From Rubripirellula sp. (GTDB lineage Bacteria > Planctomycetota > Planctomycetia > Pirellulales > Pirellulaceae): DNA of 64,000 nucleotides. The notes under the pieces were generated by a model. It ran no database searches. It was not told the DNA's origin and saw only the letters and a list, made by a program, of their open reading frames with translations. This document shows positions 35,965 to 45,008 of the stretch, piece by piece. The stretch lies in the NCBI GenBank assembly GCA_012270065.1, contig JAAXJB010000039.1:392479-456478 (forward strand). The letters are read 5' to 3'. Position 1 is the first letter of the stretch. Each line of letters begins with the position of its first letter. Made by a program: the position numbers and the translations under genes.

Positions 35965-36348
35965 GCTCTAGCACTCATCCGTGAGATTCATCGCATTGAA
36001 GATGGGTCATTTCACTGCATCCATGCAATGGGTCCCATCTTTCGGTCAATCGACCATGACTGTATTCGTGGCACAGGCTTTACACCAATCACCGATGGAA
36101 TGTCGGTCGCAGCCCCGGAACCAAAGCAATCATTGCAATGAAAGACAAAAACGTCCTCAACCGGACATCCGTCATTTCCTACCCAAACGCAACATTTTGA
36201 AACGTGCCTTCCAGCGACACTCAAAAGGGATTTCATTCTGTTTGACAGCAGGTGAATGTTTGGACAACACCGTGAAGACGAAGCACAATCGCGTTGATTC
36301 AAGTGGAAACATGTTTGTGCTGCCATGAAGCCCAACCAAATCTGGTGC
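35965..36348. other. gap between the TPR-like gene and the ThuA-DUF1080 gene
   Basis: About 380 bases. Short overlapping frames exist but none has a motif. I see no clear terminator or RNA gene; it should hold the promoter of the TPR-like gene. Confidence 0.4.
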
Positions 36349-37863
36349 CTACTGGAGTTCGCGAATGCGTATATCCCGCCAGCGAACCTCAAACGGACCT
36401 GTATCACGTTTGATTCCATGCACCTGCAAACCGATGAATCCCTTCCTACTTGATTCAGTATCACGAATATCTGCGATCGGTTTTCCATTCACCCAAGTTT
36501 GAATCCGATCTCCATAAGCACGAATCACAAAGCGATTCCATTCCCCATTCTGATAGGCATCCTTGACTGGTTGGGGCTTGGTAATCCAACCTCTTCCGGT
36601 TCCCTCACTGTAGATATAACCACTTTCTCCTGGCGAATTCTCAATCTCCACCTGGGGGCCATGCACGCGACCATTTTTGAAGTCTGTTTTGCTGAGCGAG
36701 CGTATTTGAACACCACTATTCAGACCGGGATCATCCTTGACCTCAAATGTCAATTCAAAGTTCTCATACTCCCGGTTAGTACACATGAACGAGTTAGGAC
36801 TTCCTTGCGCCGTCTTTCCGACAATCGTTCCATTCTCCACCCGATACGTTGCAGTACCATTCTTTTGCGACCAGCCACTGAAGTCACTCCCGTTGAACAG
36901 CCTCTTCCATCCCTTCCCCATGACATCAGGAATCGCGGTGAGTTCAGCAGGAACAACACCAGCAGGGTCACGAACGGCAGGCTGATCACTCGTGAGCGTT
37001 TCTCCTGTAACTTCAGGTTGTGTAACGGTGCCAGTTGCCGCCCATTCAGTTCCTCGCTGCAAGGTGAACTGGAATGCCAACCCTTGCATTGCCTGGTCAT
37101 CGTGACCAAGCGTTGTATGAAAGACCCGTCCCTCTCCAAACTGAATTGTCATCAGAAGTGGCTCGTGTTCACCGGTTCCACCGGTTGCCGGGGCACTGAA
37201 TCCGGTTGCCAGAACGTGCATATTCTCTGCCGGTCCTCGCAGCTTTCCATACAATTCATCGGCTGTCTGCATGAACGTCGACGGAAGACCTTTGGTGATA
37301 GGATGGTCAGAGTCTCTCACCACGACCAGGAATGGCACGCGTTTACCATGCGTTCCCCCTCTTCCGGGACTGAGGTCACGAGTGAAGCGTTTCTCACCAT
37401 CTTTCCAACGGACATAAGGTCCATCTTTCTCAGAACGACCTCCCCAGCCACCAAGTCCAATCATCCTGTTGTAGGCACGCCACTGCGGGAAGGAATTGTC
37501 CGCTGCGTGGACGCTGACAAATCCGCCTCCACCGGACACAAACGCCTCAAATGCTCTTTGCGTTTCATCATTCCAGAGCTGTCCGTTGTAATTTGACACG
37601 ACAACGTCATACTTCGAAAAATCAGGGTTGAAATCATCGAGGCTTTCACCCTTCGCGGGCGAGGTCAAAACATCAACATCAAATCTTCCACATCCTTCCA
37701 ACGTCTGCTGGATAAGTGGTGTTGTTACGCGCCAGTTGTGATTGTTTTGTCCATCAATCAACAACGCCATGATTTTGCCGTCCTGCTCGGCTTGCAGTTG
37801 CGTGATTAGCAGGGAGGATGTGGTCAGAACCAGAAACAGCGAGATTCGAAAAAATGCAAACAT
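36349..37863 (-). CDS. ThuA-domain and DUF1080 (3-keto-disaccharide hydrolase) fusion
   Basis: Exported 504-residue two-domain protein. After the signal peptide (MFAFFRISLFLVLTTSSLLITQLQA) comes a ThuA-like domain at about 28-260 (MALLIDGQNNHNWRVTTP, FVSGGGGFVSVHAADNSFP, GRVFHTTLGHDD), a class-I-amidotransferase-like fold. The second half, about 310-504, is DUF1080, recently linked to 3-keto-glucoside hydrolysis: GWKRLFNGSDFSGW, ENFELTFEVKDDPGLNSGVQIRS, WNRFVIRAYGDRIQTWVNGKPIAD, GFIGLQVHG. The combination is typical of Planctomycetota and fits oxidative breakdown of disaccharides or glycosides in the periplasm. Confidence 0.92.
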   Translation of the reverse strand: MFAFFRISLFLVLTTSSLLITQLQAEQDGKIMALLIDGQNNHNWRVTTPLIQQTLEGCGRFDVDVLTSPAKGESLDDFNPDFSKYDVVVSNYNGQLWNDETQRAFEAFVSGGGGFVSVHAADNSFPQWRAYNRMIGLGGWGGRSEKDGPYVRWKDGEKRFTRDLSPGRGGTHGKRVPFLVVVRDSDHPITKGLPSTFMQTADELYGKLRGPAENMHVLATGFSAPATGGTGEHEPLLMTIQFGEGRVFHTTLGHDDQAMQGLAFQFTLQRGTEWAATGTVTQPEVTGETLTSDQPAVRDPAGVVPAELTAIPDVMGKGWKRLFNGSDFSGWSQKNGTATYRVENGTIVGKTAQGSPNSFMCTNREYENFELTFEVKDDPGLNSGVQIRSLSKTDFKNGRVHGPQVEIENSPGESGYIYSEGTGRGWITKPQPVKDAYQNGEWNRFVIRAYGDRIQTWVNGKPIADIRDTESSRKGFIGLQVHGIKRDTGPFEVRWRDIRIRELQ

Positions 37864-38103
37864 GCTTGTTTTTTGTTGATATGAGCGATGAAGCTCAAAG
37901 GAGGTAGATTTAGCGACACATCAAAAAGTCGCTATGCAGGGGTTATTCTACCATTTTCATGAACGTCCGCTGATACACAAAAACACCCGATGATTGCATT
38001 GAATCAGATTTGAACACTCCACTTGATCTGCTATTTCTTCTTTGCAGCGGTTCTAAAAGCACGTCCTGCCTCTTAACATGGTGGGCTCTCAAAGGAGCAA
38101 AAA

Positions 38104-39108
38104 ATGTCAGAGTTTTTACGTGGATCTTTCCCCGCAACTCGTATGCGACGGGTGCGACGGCATGACTGGTCACGGCGACTTGTTTCGGAAACCAATCTCA
38201 ATACGAATGACTTGATTTGGCCACTTTTCGTTTTCGACGGTCAAGGACGGCAAGCCGTGGAGAGTTTGCCCGGTGTTGACCGCCTCGGTGAAGACGAAAT
38301 ATGCCGCGAAGCAGTTCGAGCATGTGACCTGGGAATCCCAGCACTCGCAGTTTTTCCAGCCACCGACCCATCTCTGAAAACCGAAGATGCAGCCGAAGCC
38401 GTCAATCCAGACAATCTTGTCTGCCGGACGGTTCGACGAATCAAGCAAGAAGTGGGTGACCGCATCGGGATCATATGTGATGTGGCGCTGGATCCGTACA
38501 GCAGCCATGGCCAAGACGGAATTGTTCGGAACGGTGACGTTGCAAATGACGAAACTCTGACCGTGCTCTGCCAACAGTCACTGGTACAAGCTGAAGCCGG
38601 ATGTGACATCATTGCTCCCAGTGACATGATGGATGGACGCGTCGGTGCAATTCGATCAGCCTTGGATGGCGGCAATTTCACTCATGTACAAATCATGTCC
38701 TATGCTGCCAAATACGCCAGCTCATTTTATGGTCCGTTTCGTGATGCGGTCGGTTCATCAAGCAATCTTGGTGGAGCGAGTAAGAAAACCTACCAGCAAG
38801 CTCCCTCTCAAACGAACGAAGCTCTGCATGAGGTTGCACTTGATCTGAACGAGGGTGCTGACAGCGTGATGGTCAAACCGGGGATGCCTTATCTTGATAT
38901 CGTGCAACGGGTCAAGCAGACATTCGCTGTCCCTACCTTTGCCTACCAAGTCAGTGGGGAATACGCGATGCTATCAGCGGCAGCCCAAAACGGCTGGCTG
39001 GATCGTCGACAGACTGTTCTCGAAAGCCTGCTTGCCTTCAAACGTGCTGGAGCAGACGGGATTCTCACGTATTTCGCCGCTGATGTTGCCAAATGGCTCA
39101 ACGAATGA
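38104..39108 (+). CDS. hemB: delta-aminolevulinic acid dehydratase (porphobilinogen synthase)
   Basis: Condenses two 5-aminolevulinate molecules to porphobilinogen in tetrapyrrole synthesis. The two active-site lysines are visible in SYAAKYASSFYGPF (near residue 203) and SVMVKPGMPYLD (near 257). The metal site reads CDVALDPYSSHGQDG, the Asp-rich variant of magnesium-dependent enzymes rather than the Cys-rich zinc type. The length, 334 aa, is normal. AAGGAG six bases before the ATG is a good ribosome binding site. A methyltransferase gene follows after nine bases, so the two are likely co-transcribed. Confidence 0.96.
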   Translation: MSEFLRGSFPATRMRRVRRHDWSRRLVSETNLNTNDLIWPLFVFDGQGRQAVESLPGVDRLGEDEICREAVRACDLGIPALAVFPATDPSLKTEDAAEAVNPDNLVCRTVRRIKQEVGDRIGIICDVALDPYSSHGQDGIVRNGDVANDETLTVLCQQSLVQAEAGCDIIAPSDMMDGRVGAIRSALDGGNFTHVQIMSYAAKYASSFYGPFRDAVGSSSNLGGASKKTYQQAPSQTNEALHEVALDLNEGADSVMVKPGMPYLDIVQRVKQTFAVPTFAYQVSGEYAMLSAAAQNGWLDRRQTVLESLLAFKRAGADGILTYFAADVAKWLNE

Positions 39109-39117
39109 ACAGACACG

Positions 39118-39834
39118 ATGAACAACACCAATGACGTGAACAATCCATTGTGGGACGGTGAATCGCTGGATTCACTTGCAAAGCTCGCATCAGCACGCTT
39201 TGAATGGCATTGGGAAGATACAGCTATCGCCGGCGAAATGCGGAGATTGGCAGTTGCATCCGATCCCGAAGGGATGCTGATCGATGCATGTGAACGCCAA
39301 GATGCTGGTGAAGAGGGTGTAATCGATCCGTTCTGGGCCACAACTTGGCGAGCAGCCTCGGGACTTGACCACTACCTCAACAATCTTGTCCTGCAGGATC
39401 TTCAAGTGCTGGAACTCGGCTGCGGAACCGGCCATGCAGGTCTGGCCGCAGCATGCCGTGGGGCTCACGTTGTCTTCACTGATGGTGTCACCGATCCATT
39501 GATTCTTGTAAAAATGAGCATCTGGCAACTGCGAAACCAATGTCAGGTGCGTCAACTGAGATTCGGAATCGACCAGCTTGACGGTCAACAGTTTCCGCTG
39601 ATTCTTGGAAGTGATATTACCTATCTGAGAAACCTTTGGCCTGAATTGAATCGCTGTTTGCATGACCATTTATGCGCAGGCGGGCAGATTCTGCTGAGTG
39701 ATCCTTATCGGATCATTGCCAATGAATTTCGTGAATGGATTCAGAATCATGGCTGGGTCTATCAGGAACACAAAATCGACATGCAGGACGATCCCACTCA
39801 TCCAATTCGGGTGATGCAGTTGACTAAGAACTGA
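39118..39834 (+). CDS. class I SAM-dependent methyltransferase (METTL/methyltransf_16-like)
   Basis: A 238-residue methyltransferase. The SAM-binding motif I is LQVLELGCGTGHAGLAAA; the phrase FWATTWRAASGLDHYL before it and LILGSDITYLRNLWPELNRCLHDHL after it match the lysine/protein methyltransferase 16 group (GSDxxY as the post-motif). The acceptor is probably a protein, not certain. It starts nine bases after hemB and is therefore likely to share its transcript; the functional link is unclear. Confidence 0.85.
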   Translation: MNNTNDVNNPLWDGESLDSLAKLASARFEWHWEDTAIAGEMRRLAVASDPEGMLIDACERQDAGEEGVIDPFWATTWRAASGLDHYLNNLVLQDLQVLELGCGTGHAGLAAACRGAHVVFTDGVTDPLILVKMSIWQLRNQCQVRQLRFGIDQLDGQQFPLILGSDITYLRNLWPELNRCLHDHLCAGGQILLSDPYRIIANEFREWIQNHGWVYQEHKIDMQDDPTHPIRVMQLTKN

Positions 39835-39861
39835 TTCAGCCAACGGAAAAGACTGGTAGGA

Positions 39862-40314
39862 TCAAGTGGACACTTGCGATCGAATGGACTCGAAGGCGTT
39901 TAAATCCGGTTCATGCTGCAGTAGTAAAACAGCCCCGATTTCGTAGCAACGGCTATTGATACGCCGTGCACGCGCTACTCTCACCTGTACCCAAAAGGTA
40001 GGAAGGACAATCCGTATCTCTTCCTCGGGATAAATTTCACAAGGAGAAAGAAATCCGGCTCCCTTGCGCGAGAAATCACGGGTGTAGATACCCAGAGGAT
40101 CTGTAGTTCTGGGCCTGATTGGGATGCTTTTCTCGAACCACATGATTCCCGCAGTACGTATTTTTATCCTCTGATTATGACGTTGATCATCGGCAAATAC
40201 CGCTGGCCTGCCCGTGTCTTCAAAAAAACCCGACCATGCCTCTGGAATCTGTACGTTCCAACTGATGGATTGGAGCAATTGCTCTAGCTTTGCTTGATAA
40301 TCGACTGCCAACAT
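39862..40314 (-). CDS. PilZ-like domain protein
   Basis: A 150-residue soluble protein. DDQRHNQRIKIRTAG carries an Arg-rich segment like the RxxxR c-di-GMP contact, and IYTRDFSRKGAGFLSPCEI matches the D-x-S-x-x-G motif of PilZ domains, followed by barrel strands (EEIRIVLPTFWVQVRVARARRI). It would be a c-di-GMP receptor. Its start overlaps the stop of the HD-GYP gene by about 30 bases, so degradation and sensing of the same second messenger are probably co-expressed. The RxxxR spacing is not perfect, so binding is an inference. Confidence 0.75.
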   Translation of the reverse strand: MLAVDYQAKLEQLLQSISWNVQIPEAWSGFFEDTGRPAVFADDQRHNQRIKIRTAGIMWFEKSIPIRPRTTDPLGIYTRDFSRKGAGFLSPCEIYPEEEIRIVLPTFWVQVRVARARRINSRCYEIGAVLLLQHEPDLNAFESIRSQVST

Positions 40315-41231
40315 CGAAACAACTCCGGTTCAAATGCTTTTCCAACCTCACGGTTCATGATGTCCAGTGCCTTCTGCCGCGGCAGGGACTTCCGATAAGG
40401 TCGATTACTCGTCAAAGCCTCATAGACGTCCACCACTGAACAGATTTTTGCCCAGGGATGGATTTCGTCTTCAGTGCAACCCACTGGGTAACCTTTGCCA
40501 TCCAGTCTTTCATGATGCTGATAGGTCATCATCAGTTGGCCTTCAACGAGATCATCACGGTGCGCCAGTTTTTTGAAGCCCAATGTCGGATGCATGCGAA
40601 CTTCACGAAATTCCAACTCGGTAAGTCTGTCAGGTTTACGCAGTAGATCATCCCTCACATCGAGTTTTCCCAGATCGTGAAGTAGTCCACCGGCAGTGAT
40701 ATCCTCTACATCTTCATCTGAAAAACCCAACTCAGTCGCCAGCATGCCGCAGTAGAACGCCACGTTGGCAGAGTGAGTAAACGTTGCGTAATCGTGATGC
40801 AACACCCTCAGCATGTCTTTCACTGCAAATTGATCGTTGGTCAAAATCTCGGTTGTGAGTGTGCCAAGCTGGCTTGCAGCATTGACCGTTTTATCAATGT
40901 CGTCTTCAGAAAAAGACTCCTGAAGAATCTGACGAACGACTTCCGTCACAGCCTGTGTACGAACACCCAGCGGGACTTCGTTCCCATCACTCGCCGTCGC
41001 AATCTCTCGTAAATAATTCCGATAGACTGCTTGAGACTTTCTCGCTATGTACAAATGCTCGACACCACGGCCGCGCAAACGTTCCAAGTCCTTCGCGGTC
41101 AGCGGATAATCTCCGCCACGGTAGAGAACAAATTCCTCGCAATCTGCCTCTGCTTGATACAAATCAACCCCAATATGCGAGCTCGGCATCAGGGTGGCGA
41201 TTCGGACGGGAATGAAGTCAAGGCAACTCAT
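40284..41231 (-). CDS. HD-GYP domain phosphodiesterase
   Basis: Probable c-di-GMP phosphodiesterase of 315 aa. The HD-GYP domain has ATFTHSANVAFYC (His153), GGLLHDLGKLDV (His185, Asp186, Lys189), the second-sphere HHERLDGKGYP (His239-His240 and GYP at 247-249) and the ending WAKICSVVDVYEALTSNRPYRK. The first 125 residues form an uncharacterised N-terminal domain common ahead of planctomycetal HD-GYP modules (EFVLYRGGDYPLTAKDLERLRGRGVEHLYI). No receiver domain is present. The 3' end overlaps the PilZ-like gene. Confidence 0.92.
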   Translation of the reverse strand: MSCLDFIPVRIATLMPSSHIGVDLYQAEADCEEFVLYRGGDYPLTAKDLERLRGRGVEHLYIARKSQAVYRNYLREIATASDGNEVPLGVRTQAVTEVVRQILQESFSEDDIDKTVNAASQLGTLTTEILTNDQFAVKDMLRVLHHDYATFTHSANVAFYCGMLATELGFSDEDVEDITAGGLLHDLGKLDVRDDLLRKPDRLTELEFREVRMHPTLGFKKLAHRDDLVEGQLMMTYQHHERLDGKGYPVGCTEDEIHPWAKICSVVDVYEALTSNRPYRKSLPRQKALDIMNREVGKAFEPELFRCWQSIIKQS

Positions 41232-41456
41232 CGATTTTGCATGACTCTCCAGGAAACAGACTTCTACTATCAGAGTCTAGGACAGCACATGAGGGGGGTG
41301 CCAAAGTTACCGCAACCGAATCACTCCGTTCCGATTGTTGTCGAGCGCATAATCGTCAAAATCGATCTACACGTATGGAGTTCCGGAAGCAGAAAGATCC
41401 CCGCACCTTCCCAGTCGCCAAAACGACTTGTGCGGACCTTCGTCAAAAAACGGAAG

Positions 41457-44400
41457 CTAGTCCAGTTTGAATTCGGTTGGCAATTCGTATTTTCCTGCCG
41501 CCGATTCACGGGTCGTGATCAGTATCTCCTTGACACCCTCTTTAGCAGCATCATCGACCACAACCCAAATCAGAGCCTGCTTTTCATCATTGGCCCCAGT
41601 CGCTGTTTTATCTGGATTCGCTCTTCTGACCAGTTCGGTAAGTACCTGCCGCAGTGGAACATTCGCTTGCTTGAAATCCCGCACCTGTTGATTCTGGGTA
41701 ATCCCCATCAACTGCAAATCACCTCCAATGATGCGGATTTTCGGCATTTTGGAACCACTGGGTAAATCCCTCTCGAACGCAGTCACAATATTGTCCACGG
41801 CGAATTCAAGTGATTCCTGATCGAAGGTGACTGACATTTTCCGATTCAGCATCTCTTCAACCGTCAGGGTCTTTGCCACTTTCGGGGCTCCTGCTGCAAC
41901 GGCTCCACCCTCTGGGGTATTCAATGCAAGAACGGTTGCCAAGGTGACTTGCGGCACTGCTTGTGCGGGGACATAGACGTTTGCAACGGCCATGTCATCA
42001 GATACGCCATAACGCACACGCTGCGCAACAAAACCAACCATTGAACGCAGTCGGTTCGCGAGTAAACGCCACGACGCATCAGGTACCGAATTGACGATGA
42101 AGTCGTCGGCCCATCCGGTCCAGCTACCAATTCTTTCCTGAAGCTTCCGCACCAATGCAGCAGCACTTGTCCCACCACTCGCTGACATTCTTGTCTCAGC
42201 GAACATTTGCTCTGCACCAAAATCGACGGTAAGCACGAAAGCCGCTACATCGGGCTGCAACGTTGTCTTCAATGGGTCCACAAATCCCGGTAACGAACTT
42301 GCCAGCATTTCACGCCCATCAGCAAAGAGAAAATTCGGGCTCGCGAACAAAACCACCAGATCAGCATCTCTGCTGTTGGCATTCCAAAGTGCCTGTGAGT
42401 TTCTCGGCAGCAAAATACCGGACCCCTCCATTTCGGCGACTTCACCGATTCGTTCGACCGAACCAATTGCGAAACGAGTTACAGGATCTTCGCCTTTTCC
42501 CTGCAAGTAGAATGCGTCAGCACCAAGTGCGTCACCAGCATAAATGGTAACGCCATCAGCTGTACGTGAGGCTGCCACATCCCACTTTTCAATCAGCTCA
42601 CTGGCTGAAACTGGGGCCTTCAACTGGATCGCCAGTGACACTTCGGGCCAACCCTCTTTCCCAGGATGCAGCGTCAAACCACAGTTCGCGATATCCTCCA
42701 ATGGCACCTTGGCTCGTTCAGCAACAACCGCAAGAAGATTGTCCAATTCTGGCGAAAACGCTTCAATTACCTGATCACCGATGCTGCTTTCCAGAATGGA
42801 TGCCAAGTTGAACGTTGCCACAACTGCCGGGCCTGGTGGCAGATACTCGAGTAATGGATTTTCTTTGTCGGCAGCATACGGTGACACATACAGCAACTGA
42901 TCATCCTCGACCAGCTGATAGCCATCTGTTGCGCTACCCTTCTTTGCTTTTCCTTTCGTTCGCCCACCATCCTCTCGTTCATCATCATCGTCATCATCAC
43001 GATTTGAAACACGGGGAATGACTGCTGGTCTCGGTGGACGCACTTTTTCTGCTGTCGTTTCTTCTTCCGGGCTCGATGGCACCAGCAATCCGATCATCAG
43101 CAACAGGATCGCAACACACATTGCGCCGAGTACGAATGGAGCCTTTGATCTTTTCTTGCGCCTTGCACGGCGTGCGGGAGGGTTCTCTTCACTGGCAACA
43201 GGTGGTGGACTCGGCGGCACGGCCGTCTGGGACTGGACTGCCACTGACTTACCCTTGGCCTGCTTCTCAGCGACAACAACCGATCCTTTACCTTTGTCCA
43301 AGTCAGCGTTCTTAACGGAGACAGCAGGCCCACCAGACTCAACTCGATCATCTTCCGTGTTGATCTCAGCTGCCGATACATTCGCCACCCCAATGCCACT
43401 CGGGGGTCGAGGCTGGGATTTTGCCGGCGTTTCTCCTACAGGACCTTGATTGGATTTACCTCGTTCATGCGCTGACGGCTTGTCGGACAAAGTTGATTTT
43501 GTCTCTGTGACAACGGGAACGCTTTCAACTGGATTTTCTGTTTGGCCCGTGTCCACAGAAGTGGTCTTTGCCGAGACCAGTGGCAAAATCGTAGTCAAAG
43601 CGTTGGATAACTGCTTGGCTTCGGCAAACCGTGAAGCTGGAGCCTTGGCCAGTGCAAAAGCAAGAACGCGGTACAAAGGGTCCCCGCTTTCCCCCTTTTT
43701 CACTGCCTCAGTCAGTTCAGGAGGCGTTACTTTGGCATGAGCTTGAACAAGCTGGTCGGTAGAATCGCCGTCAACAGGGAATCTTCCGCTGGCCAAACGG
43801 AACAAAAGGCATCCAAGAGCATAAATGTCTGTTGCCGCGGTACACTCTTGTCCCGAATTACTGAATTCGGGTGCGGCATAGAAGCCAATTTCCTCCTGTC
43901 CGTCAAACCAGCCGGTTGGTTGCTTCACCATTCCCGCTGGCGGCCCGGAAGGATCTCGCAACAGTATCGTCCGGCCATCTTTCCCCATCCAAACCTGCTC
44001 CGCCCTGACAGCTCCATGAACGAGCGGCCTTTCGTGCATGGCTGCCAGTGCATCTGCGAGGCAAATACCCAATTCACAAACTTGACGAGGACTGAGCTGC
44101 ACTCCATCGGCCAAAAGACCAGAGAGAGAGCGTCCCTCAGGCAACTCCGTGAACACAAGTGTCCATGCCTGCTGCGTCTCATTATCAAAATGTTGCAGGT
44201 GACCGTCTTCCACTTCCTGGTGCGCCGTAAGCCATTGCTCCCGACCGCCTGACAGCTGGTCCGCTGCAACGCGGAACAACACGCCCACACGCTGATCGTC
44301 GAGACGAGACACCGGGATCCAGCGACGAAGTGGATCCGGACCTGCCTGCGCCCGGACGAGATAATTTCCTGATCTGATTTCCCGGGGCGGATCGGAAAGC

Positions 44401-44588
44401 AATGCTTGAGCCTGAAAATCCGTCAAAACCCCCCGTTGGACCAGAAAACCAGCCAGCTCACCACTGTCACTCGGTGGAGTCCCTGCATTTGCATTGGCAT
44501 AGTCAGCAGCAAGCCCCTTGCAACCGGTTGCATCCGCAACACCTGACTTGACCAGCCCTTTCCAGAATTCGCCCAATGCGATTGACAT
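41457..44588 (-). CDS. membrane-anchored serine/threonine pseudokinase, 1043 aa
   Basis: Residues 1-75 are the helical module typical of planctomycetal kinases (GELAGFLVQRGVLTDFQAQALL). Residues of about 75-340 follow the Ser/Thr kinase fold (ICLADALAAMHERPLVHG, then AAPEFSNS, ATDIYALGCLLFRLASGRFPVDG), but HRDLKPxN is HGAVRAEQV near residue 191, DFG is RDPSG, and no beta-3 Lys is evident, so catalysis is unlikely. A Pro/Ser/Lys-rich linker leads to one transmembrane helix near residues 480-505 (APFVLGAMCVAILLLMIGLLV). The remaining 540 residues lie outside; the last part (SVTFDQESLEFAVDNIV..., NVPLRQVLTELVRRAN) resembles STN/secretin N-domain-like folds. It reads as a receptor or scaffold. 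Confidence 0.85.
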   Translation of the reverse strand: MSIALGEFWKGLVKSGVADATGCKGLAADYANANAGTPPSDSGELAGFLVQRGVLTDFQAQALLSDPPREIRSGNYLVRAQAGPDPLRRWIPVSRLDDQRVGVLFRVAADQLSGGREQWLTAHQEVEDGHLQHFDNETQQAWTLVFTELPEGRSLSGLLADGVQLSPRQVCELGICLADALAAMHERPLVHGAVRAEQVWMGKDGRTILLRDPSGPPAGMVKQPTGWFDGQEEIGFYAAPEFSNSGQECTAATDIYALGCLLFRLASGRFPVDGDSTDQLVQAHAKVTPPELTEAVKKGESGDPLYRVLAFALAKAPASRFAEAKQLSNALTTILPLVSAKTTSVDTGQTENPVESVPVVTETKSTLSDKPSAHERGKSNQGPVGETPAKSQPRPPSGIGVANVSAAEINTEDDRVESGGPAVSVKNADLDKGKGSVVVAEKQAKGKSVAVQSQTAVPPSPPPVASEENPPARRARRKKRSKAPFVLGAMCVAILLLMIGLLVPSSPEEETTAEKVRPPRPAVIPRVSNRDDDDDDEREDGGRTKGKAKKGSATDGYQLVEDDQLLYVSPYAADKENPLLEYLPPGPAVVATFNLASILESSIGDQVIEAFSPELDNLLAVVAERAKVPLEDIANCGLTLHPGKEGWPEVSLAIQLKAPVSASELIEKWDVAASRTADGVTIYAGDALGADAFYLQGKGEDPVTRFAIGSVERIGEVAEMEGSGILLPRNSQALWNANSRDADLVVLFASPNFLFADGREMLASSLPGFVDPLKTTLQPDVAAFVLTVDFGAEQMFAETRMSASGGTSAAALVRKLQERIGSWTGWADDFIVNSVPDASWRLLANRLRSMVGFVAQRVRYGVSDDMAVANVYVPAQAVPQVTLATVLALNTPEGGAVAAGAPKVAKTLTVEEMLNRKMSVTFDQESLEFAVDNIVTAFERDLPSGSKMPKIRIIGGDLQLMGITQNQQVRDFKQANVPLRQVLTELVRRANPDKTATGANDEKQALIWVVVDDAAKEGVKEILITTRESAAGKYELPTEFKLD

Positions 44589-45008
44589 AAGAGTAATTTA
44601 ATCCAACTAGGTTTCTCGGGTGTCACGCAACACCCTTCATTCTACGTCATGATCCAGCTTTCGCCGACCTCATCCCGAAAGCGAGCGACAACTTCATCTC
44701 CAGCGATCGAAATGGGGGGGGGGTAGAACCAGGTCACGCATGGATACGACCAAACGGCATCTTTGAGGAGATGTGTGACCGCACTACACTTGTCATAGTG
44801 CGAACCTGCCAGCGACACTCTGCTTAGCGAATTACGATACTTCAGCCAGAAAAATGTGGGTGCTGCACACTACCGCAAGCACTGAAAAGCCCATTTCTTC
44901 GCAGTACAGTTTCTTGAATCGCTGTCCCACGGGAAACAACCAACCCACAAGGTCGCTCTCATGGTAACCAGCACAACCGGTTTTAGCTGAATATTCGAAA
45001 CCAATCGG
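44589..45008. other. gap upstream of glgA with a G10 tract
   Basis: 420 bases between divergent genes. A run of ten G occurs at 44714-44723, and a GCACTA/TAGTGC hairpin at 44781-44801. No open frame has a motif. It must hold the promoters of the pseudokinase and of the glycogen genes. Confidence 0.45.

Noticed and set aside
36499-37596. 365-codon open frame on the plus strand
   Set aside because: It lies entirely antisense to the ThuA-DUF1080 gene, whose protein has clear family motifs; the translation has no recognisable domain or signal.
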